The notes under the pieces are model-generated. The model was not told the DNA's origin and did no database searches. It saw only the letters and a list, made by a program, of their open reading frames with translations. A program made the position numbers and the translations under genes. A stretch of 64,000 nucleotides of DNA. It comes from Ipomoea triloba. Taxonomy: Eukaryota; Streptophyta; Magnoliopsida; Solanales; Convolvulaceae. The stretch lies in NCBI RefSeq assembly GCF_003576645.1, contig NC_044919.1, forward strand, positions 21,388,372-21,452,371, written 5' to 3'. Shown one piece after another: positions 35,401-46,512 of this stretch. Position 1 is the first letter of the stretch, and every line of letters begins with the position of its first letter.

Positions 35401-35853
35401 GGAGGGCAGAGGATGCTTTGGCGGTGCAGTCTCCAATAGGATTTTCTCCCAGAAAGTTTGCTTGTCCAAGTCGTAATCCGAGAGGTGCTGGACTGCTTCC
35501 TCCGACGTTGCGAAGTCGAATGCCGCTCTTAGGTCACCTACAGAGGTCGTGATGTAGATTTCATTGAAGCGGCTTTCAATTTTTCCCTTCGTGACCTTAG
35601 CATTCGCGAACCATTCTGTGAAGTCGAGTTCGTGAACGGTTCGGTAGTCGTGCGTCATGTATTTCATCAGTCCTGCCTTCTCAAATTTCTTTAGGACTTT
35701 CTCCACCATCTTTGGATTTGATGAGTGGGTGATGAAGCCGTTTCTGTCAAGGATACTCCCCTCCTTGACTTGTTTGATCTGGGTGCGAATGTGTTGCAGC
35801 TCCCTCTGGTATGCGTCGGAAGATGAGGTTGATGTGGAGGATTCGGACGCCAT
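32411..35853 (-). pseudogene. Sirevirus accessory ORF downstream of pol, broken
   Basis: From an ATG at 35,853 the minus strand encodes about 155 residues (MASESSTSTSSSDAYQREL...). One frameshift near 35,386 follows. The coding sequence then continues in a single frame down to the LARD, interrupted by four in-frame stops (at about 35,069, 34,652, 34,238 and 33,023). The product would exceed 1,100 residues. It has an N-terminal plant-transposon-protein-like region (KFILSKVSGTDEINLDILKI), a very acidic Pro/Ser/Glu-rich middle with repeated GSRG/NREA units, and an Ala/Glu-rich coiled-coil-like segment before about 33,023. A basic Arg/Glu-rich helix follows. No signal peptide or clear membrane segment is visible, so calling it env would be unsupported. 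The LARD insertion removes its C-terminus. Confidence 0.7.
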
Positions 35854-36162
35854 TGTTGAAAGAGTTGAGGTTTTTGGAGGGAATGTATACAGTGTTTAGG
35901 ATTTGGGGATTTTGGGTATTCGGTTTGAGCTTGAATCCGGGTAAGGAAGAAGGATTTGGCTTTTATATCATGTAGATTCGGGTTGGATATATGGGTAGGG
36001 TTTGGAGCTTGACCCGAGAAAGGGATCCCGGTTACTTTTAAAAGATATGAAAGGTCAAAAATACCCTTTTTATAACGGTTATGTATGTAAGGTGTGGTAA
36101 TGGTATTTTGGTAAGGTATAAGACGGTTTTTGGATTCAAGATAGTGGGATATTAAGAGATGA

Positions 36163-36172
36163 TATTTATATA
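36163..36172 (-). promoter_or_regulatory. Candidate TATA box upstream of the accessory ORF
   Basis: TATATAAATA on the minus strand, about 310 bp upstream of the ATG at 35,853, in the otherwise non-coding spacer after pol. It could allow a separate transcript. This is inference only. Confidence 0.35.
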
Positions 36173-36750
36173 AGCATGCTCCCACTCATCAAGATAATGC
36201 CTTTAATTACGAAAAACCGTCAGTAACTGAAGACCACGTGGCTAACATTAATGTCCAAGGTTAGCCATTCCACATATATCCGTTGAGCTCATCAGTTTCA
36301 CCTCTCGAAGGTGAACCGTCTTCCAATTGAGTTTAAGGATCTTCCCCCTGAGTGATTGATCCCTAACCCTCCTTATTCCTCCTTTTAGAGATACGTAGAT
36401 AGTCAGTTTGATATCTTTCGAAGTTATCTCTCGAACTACCCTTCCTCGTATTTCTCGAACTACCCTTCTTCGAGACATAACATAAACAGACAAACTGAAC
36501 ATGTATCTCTCGAACTACCTTTCGAACACAGATTGCGATAAGGAGACAAGATTGATTCATCAAGAGATATCACTTGGAACATTTCCTTAAGTTCATTTAG
36601 TGATTTCAGATACATTACATATGAATCAATATCCTATTAGATTCCATAGAAACTTTTGTTTGGCCTTGGACAACCTAATAGGAATCTAACGTTGGAACAG
36701 GAACTAGCCATCTAAAGTCCTATTTATCCTCATAACAGAACTAGAGGTGG

Positions 36751-37110
36751 CTACTCCTTCTTGTTCTTCTCTCCGCTGCTGCCTTCCTTACAGGCTTCAT
36801 CTCCCTTTCCCTTGGTTCTCCATTTGGTTGAGGGAGGTCCTTTTCCAGAATGTGCAGCGGTAGGAGTCCCACTTGTGCAAGACTCTTTTCCCGACTCCAG
36901 TATCCCATCGTTATGGATCTCCTCGCATTTGGGGATCCATTCACCTTGGATGGGAATAGGATGCTTGCTTGGATTATCAGGAAGCTCCGCAATCTGTTCA
37001 CCCTTAGTCGATTCTGGATAGTTTTCTCCTTGGAAGTCTTTGGACTTGGTTGCTGATTTCCTTCCTCTATACCAGAACGGTACATCGTCTTTTCCTTTCT
37101 TCTTCTCCAT
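36751..37110 (-). CDS. Small basic ORF between pol and accessory ORF
   Basis: 119 codons starting MEKKKGKDDVPFWYRG, rich in Lys, Ser, Gly and Glu. No family recognised. A minus-strand TATA-like CTATAAATAGA (37,156-37,146) lies 36-46 bp upstream of the ATG, which is close for a usual leader. It could be an unrecognised element-encoded peptide or a chance frame. Confidence 0.35.
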   Translation of the reverse strand: MEKKKGKDDVPFWYRGRKSATKSKDFQGENYPESTKGEQIAELPDNPSKHPIPIQGEWIPKCEEIHNDGILESGKESCTSGTPTAAHSGKGPPSTKWRTKGKGDEACKEGSSGEKNKKE

Positions 37111-37308
37111 GAAGAAGTCGATGACATAAACTGCTGAAGGAAACCCTCTATTTATAGCCCAAAAAGTTAACACTGTAGAGTCACGGGATGCTGTATGAAT
37201 GACCATTCAATGCTGTGTAACTCCAAGACTGCCATAAAGTTGATGAAACCGCTCCTCACATGCGAAACAGTTCATGACACTTAATACAAGAAGATAAGAT
37301 TAGACCAT

Positions 37309-37868
37309 TCAACCCAATTCTATCATTCCCAATTCTAACCTTAGTTGAGAGAATCTATTTTCACATAACGCTTTTGTGAAAATATCTGCTAGTTGCTCCT
37401 CCGTTGCAACGTATTCCAAAATTATATCCTTTTTCTCAACATGGCCTCGGATGAAGTGATACTTGATATCAATGTGTTTTGTCCTTGAATGTAACACTGG
37501 ATTCTGAGTAATAGCTATAGCACTGGTGTTATCACACATAATCCTAACCTCTTTACATTCAACACCATAATCCAGTAGTTGTTGCTTCATCCATAAAATC
37601 TGAGCACAGCAACTTCCAGCTGCTACGTATTCTGCCTCAGCGGTGCTTGTAGCTATCGAATGTTGTTTCTTGCTAAACCATGAGACAAGTCTTCCACCTA
37701 GAAACTGACATGTCCCTGATGTGCTCTTTCGATCTATTTTACAACCGGCAAAGTCCGCATCTAAATATCCCATAAGTTCGAAAGATCCACCTCTCGAATA
37801 CCAAAGTCCAACACTTTGCGTACCTTTGAGGTATCTAAGGATCTTTTTAGATGCATTTAAGTGACTTT
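37309..37868 (-). pseudogene. Sirevirus pol: RNase H
   Basis: Carries YLDADFAGCKIDRKSTSG, STAEAEYVAAGSCCAQILW, MCDNTSAIAITQNP and HIDIKYHFIRGHV, the classic copia RNase H motifs with their acidic residues. The frame is open to the stop at 37,309. Upstream it ends at a single N (37,869) beyond which RT sequence is missing. Confidence 0.9.
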
Positions 37869-37869
37869 N

Positions 37870-38307
37870 TTAAGTTGTCTCACTTGTAATCCAAGGAAGT
37901 AGTTGAGTTCTCCCATCATGCTCATCTCGAACTTTCCTTTCATCAAACTGGAGAACTTCTCGCACAAGTCTGGATTGGTGCTTCCAAAAATGATATCGTC
38001 CACATATATTTGCACCAATAAGATGTAATCCCCATCCTTAATTCTAAACAATGTTTTGTCCACTAGGCCTTTGGTGAACCCACACTGAAGTAGAAAGGAG
38101 GATAAGGTATCATACCAAGCTCTCGGAGCTTGTTTTAAGCCTTAAAGTGCCTTCTTCAACTTGTATACTTTGTCAGCTCCCACGTCCTTCAAGAAACCCG
38201 GAGGTTGTTCAACGTACACCTCTTCTTCGAGAAGTCCGTTCAGAAAAGCGCTCTTGACATCCATTTGATACACTTTGAAGTTTTTGAAGGCGGCATATGC
38301 GAGAAAG
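37870..38307 (-). pseudogene. Sirevirus pol: RT catalytic part (YVDD) with nonsense
   Basis: Carries the copia RT box IYVDDIIFGS and the following FEMSMMGELNYFLGLQV. Upstream, GLKQAPRAWYD is preceded by an in-frame TAA. The segment is bounded by single Ns at 37,869 and 38,308, and at each join conserved pol sequence is missing, so the polymerase is incomplete in this assembly. Confidence 0.88.
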
Positions 38308-38308
38308 N

Positions 38309-38800
38309 GACTCCATCCTCATTCATCTTGTTTCTGAAAACCCACTTTGTACCAATGACATTCTGATGATGAGGTCTCGGAACTAGTTTCCAAACATCGT
38401 TCCGCTCAAACTGATGAAGTTCCTCTTGCATGGCTTGCACCCAATCTGGATCACATAGAGCCTCATCGATCACCTTAGGCTCTATTTGAGATAGAAAGCA
38501 AGCAACCATGCTTTCTCTGTATGCTGATCTGGTCCGAACTCTGTCACGTACATCTCCAATCACTTGATCAGCAGGGTGACTTCTCAGCCATCTTAGGTCG
38601 GGTTGTGGCTCCTCAGTTGATACCTCCGTTGTAGGTTGAGATGTGGGTTGAACATCTATGTTCTGGATCGGATCAACTGAGTCAGGAGCTTTCTTCTTGG
38701 TAGACTTTTCATCATCTGATTCTGACTTGAGTTCCGCAACGTCTCGAACTATCGACTGCTTTTCTTCGAGAGGTAAGTTTGATCTCTCGATAGACTCTGG
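38309..38800 (-). pseudogene. Sirevirus pol: integrase-RT linker and RT N-terminus
   Basis: In the order of transcription there is a Ser/Glu/Pro-rich linker after a TAG near 38,801. Then come EALCDPDWVQAMQEELHQF and NDVWKLVPRP..VIGTKWVFRNK, the start of copia RT. The segment ends at the single N at 38,308. Confidence 0.85.
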
Positions 38801-40138
38801 CTAAACTTCCTCAGCTGCTTCCATTGACTTCGATGGTTGATCTGTCGATGCTCTATCATCAAAAGAGACATGTATGGATTCTTCAACCACCAATCTCCGC
38901 TTGTTGAAGACTCTGAATGCTTTGCTTGTCGATGAGTATCCCAGAAATACTCCATCATCTGCCTTTTCTTCAAAAGTTCTTAGCTGAGTCTTCCCATTGT
39001 TGTGGATATAACATTTGCACCCGAATGTGTGGAAGTAGCTTACATTCGGTTTCCTTCCATTCCACAACTCATATGGAGTCTTTCCAACTCCTTTCATGAT
39101 CAAGGACCAATTTTGGGTATAGCACGCTGTGTTGACTGCTTCTGCCCAAAATCCTTGAGGTATATTGGCTTGTGAGAGCATGGTCCTTGCTGCTTCCTTG
39201 AGAGTTCTGTTTCTCCTTTCAGCAATTCCGTTCTGTTGAGGTGTTCGAGCAGTTGACAGTTGATGATGAATCCCGTTCTCGTTGCAGTAGCTCTCGATCA
39301 CTTGATTAACGAACTCTCCACCTTGATCTGACCGGATCTTTAGTATCGAGACATCCTTTTCAACTTGAACTTGCTTCAAAATATTTGGTAGGACAACTTT
39401 TGTCTCGCTTTTCTTCGTTAAGAACACGGTCCAGGTGAATCTTATGTAGTCATCTACTACCACAAGAGTGTACTTTCTTCCTCTCATGCTGGGTGGATCC
39501 ACTGGTCCAAATAAGTCCATGTGAAGAAGACTTAATGGTCTAGTGGATGATGTCTCGACTTTGCTTTTGAAAGAGGATTTGATCTGTTTGCAGCGTTGAC
39601 ATGCCTCACAAATCTTATCATTTCTAAACGTCACTTTAGGTAGTCCTTCCACAAGGTTCCTCTTAGTAAGCTTGTTGATAGTTTTGAAGTTCAGATGGCT
39701 AAGCTTACTGTGCCAATCCCAGCATAAGTCTTCCTTGCTTCTTGCCAGCATACATAGGGATGGTTTGGCAGATCTCCAATCCACTATGTACATGTTTCCT
39801 TTCCTTGCTGCTTCCAGTACGACTTCAAGAGATTCCTCATTGATAATCCGGCATTTGCTTTTGGTGAAGATCACTCTGTAGCCCTTGTCACAGAACTGGC
39901 TTGTGCTAAGGAGGTTGAACTTGAGCCCCTCAACGTAGGATACCCCCTTGATCACCAATTCATTCTTATGAATTTCACCAACAGCCTTTGTGCGTCCTTT
40001 CTTCTCATTGTCGCCAAATGTTACCAAGGGACCTTCGATAAGGTGGATGTTCTCAAGCAGCGTGAGGTTTCCAGTCATATGTCTCGAACATCCACTATCA
40101 ATGAACCACACGTCCCTGGTGTCCTGCAAGCAGATCAA
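38801..40138 (-). pseudogene. Sirevirus pol: protease, GAG-pre-integrase and integrase
   Basis: 445 codons. Protease VWFIDSGCSRHMTGN with an intact DSG. The GAG-pre-integrase region has LCWDWHSKLSHLN and paired Cys (CEACQRCK). The integrase core has LLHMDLFGPV, VVVDDYIRFTW, IRSDQGGEF and the NGIAERRNRT motif, so the D-D-E acidic residues appear present. It ends with a TAG in the linker to RT. The first 138 kb-scale neighbour to the right is gag, separated by frameshifts. Bases 39,278 onward recur exactly at 41,606 onward. Confidence 0.92.
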
Positions 40139-41604
40139 GTAGATTTAGGTACCCAAACTTTGGGTCCTGGTTGGTTAGTAAGTTTAGGCATCCATTTATA
40201 CCTTGGACCCATTACTCCAGGCCTAGGTGCAATGTAGCCATTATACGTTTGATAATCATAAGGAATGCTAGCAAATACTCTGGGCCTCTTAGGTGCATAG
40301 ATCAGTTTAGGTTGAGGCCTGACCTTGGACTTACGCACCATGCCCTTCATTGCCTGTTTGGTCATGTGAAATTGTTGGAAGTGAGGTTTCTTCCAGAAAT
40401 CATGATTCGATGACCAATCCTCACTCTGTAGATCTTAGACCTTCCATATTTGCCTTGAGGCGCATTATATGGAATGTAGCTTCTTTTGTACTCGGAATGG
40501 CCTTGCGAGAGATAGCTAGGTGATCTCTCGATATTGTTTACCCGGCCATTCTTCATAGCTTTCCTATACTTTCCATTGCTGGTGTATAGGGACGGTTTAT
40601 GAATAGCTACTCTGGTCCTTTTTGTAGGTCCTTTAAGACCCTTATTCGGTTTGGGTTGAGATCCTCCATTTCTTGAAGTTCCCAAACCGTTGGTCTGCTT
40701 ATCTCTCGAGAGACAGTTCTGACGGAACCCTAGACCGGTTCTATCACTGGTAGGTCTGTGATCATTCACCATTTTCTCCATAGCTTTGGAGGAATTAGTG
40801 TATGATGCTATGACCTTTCTAAGATTAAACTCTCTGGTCTCTCGAGCTTTGCACTCTTCAGCCAGTAGGATTACTTTAGCTTCTAACTCACTTACTTTGA
40901 GAGTTAGCTCCGAATTCTCTTTCGAGACGTTCTTAAGCATATCTCTTTCAGCAGTTAGCTTGTTGTTTTCTTCCCTGATTTTGGCATGAGTGCTGTTAGC
41001 GATTTTGAGGTTCCTTCTGATTAATTCCATAGTCTCGAAGGGATCCTCATCGCTTCCAAACGAAGAACATTGAGAAGTAGAGATAGAGCAGCGAGATGTA
41101 AAAGGGGAGGTTACCTCATTATTGATAGCCATCAAGCATTTATCCTCCTCTTCTGTAGTGTATAAGCAGATGAGCCCCCTCTCATCCTCTGAGCTGCTGT
41201 TGCTGTCGCTGGAGCTCGATGTCTCGGACTCCTCGATTGCCTTCTCGAGTTCCTCAGCAACAAGCGCCTTTCTGCGCGAATGTTTCTTTGAATCTCCCTT
41301 GAAGCCACCTTGTGCTGGCTTCTCTCTGGATTCCTCTTTTCTTCTGGAATCCTTGCCTTCCTGGCCTTGATGCTTGCTTACCGGTGGGTAAAGACATTCA
41401 GCCTTGAAGTGCCCTGGTCTCCTGCAGTTGTAGCATAGACCTTGATCTTCTTCCTCCATTCTTCTGGATATGTATCTCTCATTTTTCCTTCTTGAGGAGG
41501 AAGGTGAACTTGCATTGTTCTCCGGTGTCTTCTTCATGAACTTCCTGAATTTTCTCATGAAGAAAGCAAACTGTTCGTCAGATAAAAATCAGTGGGATTA
41601 GGGT
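40139..41604 (-). pseudogene. Sirevirus Gag C-terminal half with zinc knuckle and coiled coil
   Basis: The frame 41558-40362 encodes 398 residues: a basic start, a zinc knuckle CYNCRRPGHFKAEC, an acidic Ser/Glu stretch, and a long Leu/Glu/Lys coiled coil (EENNKLTAERDMLKNVS). A frameshift near 40,362 moves into a 76-codon frame (40365-40135) that leads to the protease. The whole segment is repeated exactly at 42,467-43,932. Confidence 0.88.
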
Positions 41605-41605
41605 N

Positions 41606-43932
41606 CTCGTTGCAGTAGCTCTCGATCACTTGATTAACGAACTCTCCACCTTGATCTGACCGGATCTTTAGTATCGAGACATCCTTTTCAACTTGAACTT
41701 GCTTCAAAATATTTGGTAGGACAACTTTTGTCTCGCTTTTCTTCGTTAAGAACACGGTCCAGGTGAATCTTATGTAGTCATCTACTACCACAAGAGTGTA
41801 CTTTCTTCCTCTCATGCTGGGTGGATCCACTGGTCCAAATAAGTCCATGTGAAGAAGACTTAATGGTCTAGTGGATGATGTCTCGACTTTGCTTTTGAAA
41901 GAGGATTTGATCTGTTTGCAGCGTTGACATGCCTCACAAATCTTATCATTTCTAAACGTCACTTTAGGTAGTCCTTCCACAAGGTTCCTCTTAGTAAGCT
42001 TGTTGATAGTTTTGAAGTTCAGATGGCTAAGCTTACTGTGCCAATCCCAGCATAAGTCTTCCTTGCTTCTTGCCAGCATACATAGGGATGGTTTGGCAGA
42101 TCTCCAATCCACTATGTACATGTTTCCTTTCCTTGCTGCTTCCAGTACGACTTCAAGAGATTCCTCATTGATAATCCGGCATTTGCTTTTGGTGAAGATC
42201 ACTCTGTAGCCCTTGTCACAGAACTGGCTTGTGCTAAGGAGGTTGAACTTGAGCCCCTCAACGTAGGATACCCCCTTGATCACCAATTCATTCTTATGAA
42301 TTTCACCAACAGCCTTTGTGCGTCCTTTCTTCTCATTGTCGCCAAATGTTACCAAGGGACCTTCGATAAGGTGGATGTTCTCAAGCAGCGTGAGGTTTCC
42401 AGTCATATGTCTCGAACATCCACTATCAATGAACCACACGTCCCTGGTGTCCTGCAAGCAGATCAAGTAGATTTAGGTACCCAAACTTTGGGTCCTGGTT
42501 GGTTAGTAAGTTTAGGCATCCATTTATACCTTGGACCCATTACTCCAGGCCTAGGTGCAATGTAGCCATTATACGTTTGATAATCATAAGGAATGCTAGC
42601 AAATACTCTGGGCCTCTTAGGTGCATAGATCAGTTTAGGTTGAGGCCTGACCTTGGACTTACGCACCATGCCCTTCATTGCCTGTTTGGTCATGTGAAAT
42701 TGTTGGAAGTGAGGTTTCTTCCAGAAATCATGATTCGATGACCAATCCTCACTCTGTAGATCTTAGACCTTCCATATTTGCCTTGAGGCGCATTATATGG
42801 AATGTAGCTTCTTTTGTACTCGGAATGGCCTTGCGAGAGATAGCTAGGTGATCTCTCGATATTGTTTACCCGGCCATTCTTCATAGCTTTCCTATACTTT
42901 CCATTGCTGGTGTATAGGGACGGTTTATGAATAGCTACTCTGGTCCTTTTTGTAGGTCCTTTAAGACCCTTATTCGGTTTGGGTTGAGATCCTCCATTTC
43001 TTGAAGTTCCCAAACCGTTGGTCTGCTTATCTCTCGAGAGACAGTTCTGACGGAACCCTAGACCGGTTCTATCACTGGTAGGTCTGTGATCATTCACCAT
43101 TTTCTCCATAGCTTTGGAGGAATTAGTGTATGATGCTATGACCTTTCTAAGATTAAACTCTCTGGTCTCTCGAGCTTTGCACTCTTCAGCCAGTAGGATT
43201 ACTTTAGCTTCTAACTCACTTACTTTGAGAGTTAGCTCCGAATTCTCTTTCGAGACGTTCTTAAGCATATCTCTTTCAGCAGTTAGCTTGTTGTTTTCTT
43301 CCCTGATTTTGGCATGAGTGCTGTTAGCGATTTTGAGGTTCCTTCTGATTAATTCCATAGTCTCGAAGGGATCCTCATCGCTTCCAAACGAAGAACATTG
43401 AGAAGTAGAGATAGAGCAGCGAGATGTAAAAGGGGAGGTTACCTCATTATTGATAGCCATCAAGCATTTATCCTCCTCTTCTGTAGTGTATAAGCAGATG
43501 AGCCCCCTCTCATCCTCTGAGCTGCTGTTGCTGTCGCTGGAGCTCGATGTCTCGGACTCCTCGATTGCCTTCTCGAGTTCCTCAGCAACAAGCGCCTTTC
43601 TGCGCGAATGTTTCTTTGAATCTCCCTTGAAGCCACCTTGTGCTGGCTTCTCTCTGGATTCCTCTTTTCTTCTGGAATCCTTGCCTTCCTGGCCTTGATG
43701 CTTGCTTACCGGTGGGTAAAGACATTCAGCCTTGAAGTGCCCTGGTCTCCTGCAGTTGTAGCATAGACCTTGATCTTCTTCCTCCATTCTTCTGGATATG
43801 TATCTCTCATTTTTCCTTCTTGAGGAGGAAGGTGAACTTGCATTGTTCTCCGGTGTCTTCTTCATGAACTTCCTGAATTTTCTCATGAAGAAAGCAAACT
43901 GTTCGTCAGATAAAAATCAGTGGGATTAGGGT
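41606..43932 (-). repeat. Exact second copy of 39,278-41,604, probable assembly duplicate
   Basis: 2,327 bp identical in every block compared (offset 2,328), separated from the first copy by one N at 41,605. It starts abruptly in the integrase and ends at the Gag frameshift. Encoded pieces (303-codon protease/integrase part and 398-codon Gag part) repeat those of the first copy residue for residue. A mis-scaffolded overlap between two contigs explains it best. Confidence 0.93.
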
Positions 43933-44731
43933 CTGACCTTGAAGAAGTGGTTGGTTGATCAGCAACCAGTGCCACATTCCGTCTGTCCACCACGTCCTTA
44001 TCTCTCGGAAACATCTCAAATTCGAAGGCTCTGAGATCTCTGAACAGTTGGTCGGTTGTGGTGTTCTTCAAATCTCTGTGATCACGCATTGTGATCACCT
44101 TCATTTCCCACTCCTTGGTAAGGCCTCGTAAGACCTTCAAGTTTAGCTCCTTTTGTGGAATCTCCTTCTCGAGATCATTGATCTCTATTGATAGCTTCAT
44201 GAACCGAGATTCCATGCTGTCGATGCTCTCCCCTGGCTTCATCTTGAAGTCCTCGAACTTCTTCATGGCCACGGTGAGCTTGTTATCCTTTTCCTGTTCG
44301 TCACCTTCACCAATTAACATCAAAGTATCCCATACCTCTTTTGCCGTTTTGCACTTTCTCACTTTTGGAAAGATGGTTTCGTCTATAGCTCTGAAGAGAA
44401 TATCCTTGGCAATATTGTCCAGGTTGTTTCTCTTCCTATCATCACTTGTCCATTCTTCCCTAGGTTTTGGGATGTACTTTGCTGTGTCTTGAGTTTGAAC
44501 TGCAGCAGTATTGACCATTAAGATCTTGACTGGTCCAGAAGTTATAACCTCGGCCATCTCATCATGGAGGGCTGATAAGTACGCAAGCATGCGTGTTTTC
44601 CAGTCGTCAAACCTGCTAAGATCAAAAAGAAGATGTCTCGACAACATGCTGTCCATTTTAAAAATTATCTCGTGCTTTGAAAATATTTTCAAAAGATTTT
44701 TCAAAGAAGGATCTCTAGGCAATATAAACAA
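43883..44731 (-). pseudogene. Sirevirus Gag N-terminal half (UBN2-type)
   Basis: 282 codons with the copia Gag/UBN2 pattern: RFDDWKTRMLAYLSALHDEM, AKEVWDTLMLIGEGDE, SIDSMESRFMKLSIEINDL and LRGLTKEWEMKVITM. A likely start is the internal Met of MDSMLSRHLL. A single-base indel near 43,905 shifts it out of the frame of the downstream 398-codon Gag part, so Gag is broken here. Confidence 0.88.
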
Positions 44732-44755
44732 AGGTTTATATCGATTAGAGAACTT

Positions 44756-44767
44756 GCTCTGATACCA
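44756..44767 (-). promoter_or_regulatory. Primer binding site of the Sirevirus-like element
   Basis: The minus strand reads TGGTATCAGAGC directly downstream of the 5' LTR end. It matches the complement of initiator tRNA-Met, as in most plant copia elements. Confidence 0.9.
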
Positions 44768-44769
44768 AT

Positions 44770-46512
44770 TGTTGGTCCCAAGGGGATGGGGTACAAGTCT
44801 AGAGGGGGGGGGGTGAATAGACTTGTATAAGATTTTGCAAATCTTTTTCGACCTCTCGTGTGTATTGGACTTAGGATGTTTAGGTCCGATACCTCACAAG
44901 ATGAAGACAAAGTTTTATGCGCAGCGGAATAGTTATCCCCTTATGATTAGCACGAGTTTGAGTTAGTTTGAGAGGTGTAGTTATATGCAGTGCAGTTCGA
45001 GAGTTAGATAGCGAGAGATAAAAAATAGAAAGTAAATGCGAGAGAGATTTTTAAGTGGTTCGGCCAACCCGCCTACGTCCACTCTTATTCTAGAAACTCC
45101 CTGGAAGGATTGCACTAAAAACTTCCCTTTCTAGTACAATATCGAGCGCTTGAGCTTTGATCACCAAGCCCGCCTCAAGGCTCAGGATCTTCACAAGACA
45201 GCTCCCAGGTTACTCTGCCTCTCCTCAGGTTTTTCTCCCCGCTTCCAGTTACTCCACCTCTCGAGCACTTGAGCTTTAATCACCAAGCCCGCCTCAAGCC
45301 TCAGGATCTTCACTAGACAGCAGCCAGGTTACTCCGCCTCTTCTTGCTTAATCCAAAGCAAGGACCTTTGGTTGTCACAGTTGAGTGTAACAAGCTCCAA
45401 TCTGACCAAAAGCTATCGTTGAATCAGCTTCGATGTAGAGCAGCTTCGGTCACCTTCTAGATGTTTAGCAGTTTAAGCTTTGTAACTCTCTCAAACACTA
45501 AGATGTGTTTTCTCGCTGGTTTGAATATCAGGATGATATTCCAGATTTAGCACTTGCACTTGAACGTTTGAATTAGACACCTTTTGAGATTTTTAACTGA
45601 ACCAAAAAACCCTCTCCTTTTTGTGTCTTCACGTCCTTTTTATATGAGAGTTGAGGAATAATTCCGTTGGAGGGAAAATTATTCCGTTTGAAATTTTTCT
45701 CCCATGCTGTGTATGGGACTTGCATCTTTTCAGCATTTTTCATGGAGTGGTGGTCTTGTAACTTGAACCTTTTGTTTGGTAGTGGATTCCATAATCCACT
45801 TTCTTGAGTCCATGCTCCACTTGCTACTTTCGGTAAAAGTTACTCTTTTTATATTCCCATTCATCCTCGTTTTAGGGAATAAGACCGATTTTGGATTGGT
45901 GCACCTTCTATCCGTTTGTTGTGGAATTCTGATGTGGCATCCACTTCTAGCACCTCCTAAATATTATATCTCCATGATATTCTTCTTCTCCAATCTTTAT
46001 TCATGCTTCCTGACCGTCATTCAGCCTTTTAGAGAAGTGTTAGTTTATCGAGACCAAGGTTGATGTCTCGATTGTTTGATGTCTCGACCCCATGTATCGA
46101 GAGATCTATCTCTCGAACTTTGCTTATTTCTCGAACTGGATTGTTGTATCGAGAGATCCTATCTCTCGAACTCTGCTTATGTTTTGAACTGAATTGCTGT
46201 ATCGAGAAATCCTATCTCTCGAACTCTGCTTATGTCTCGAGACTTAGTTGATGTCTCGCAGACCCTTATTCCTCCAATGTTGTCCCGTGCCTTCTTCTGA
46301 TTTATCCATGAGATTACAACACGAGACTTCTAAGATGTTCACAAGTTTCACCTTAAGCTTAAATATTTTCCGAGTTGAGCTCAAGTTACTCGGTTGTATT
46401 TTCGCTCTTAGTTTACTTGTCGAACTTACATATAGTTCCTATCTTTCGAGACTTAAGGGATTCTGAAATACATTTTGGTATCATCAAAACCTATTACATT
46501 ATGTTCCTAACA
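44770..46512 (-). repeat. 5' LTR of the Sirevirus-like element (1,743 bp)
   Basis: On the minus strand it starts TGTTAGGAAC and ends GGGACCAACA, next to the TSD GATAA at 46,513-46,517. It is complete, in contrast to the truncated 3' LTR. It has the same TCTCGA-rich palindromic words near its 5' end. Confidence 0.94.

Larger units (their letters stand above)
25647..46512 (-). mobile_element. Sirevirus-like Ty1/copia retrotransposon with extra 3' ORF, hosting a nested LARD
   Basis: Minus-strand element with perfect TSD GATAA (25,642-25,646 and 46,513-46,517). In transcription order it has: 5' LTR 46512-44770; PBS at 44767-44756 (TGGTATCAGAGC on minus); gag; protease, integrase, RT and RNase H to about 37.3 kb; a 1-kb spacer; a small ORF; a long extra ORF (35.85-32.4 kb); then a truncated 3' LTR (27409-25647). 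An accessory ORF between pol and the 3' LTR is a Sirevirus trait (SIRE1/Maximus). The span is inflated by the nested LARD (5 kb) and by an exact 2.3-kb repeat at a single-N join that is probably an assembly artefact. Confidence 0.93.

Noticed and set aside
32411..35853. Calling the Sirevirus accessory ORF an envelope gene
   Set aside because: No signal peptide, hydrophobic membrane segment or fusion-like feature is visible. Position alone is not enough.
41606..43932. Second copia element or genuine tandem duplication of gag-pol
   Set aside because: Exact identity, arbitrary breakpoints and a single N between the copies favour an assembly overlap.
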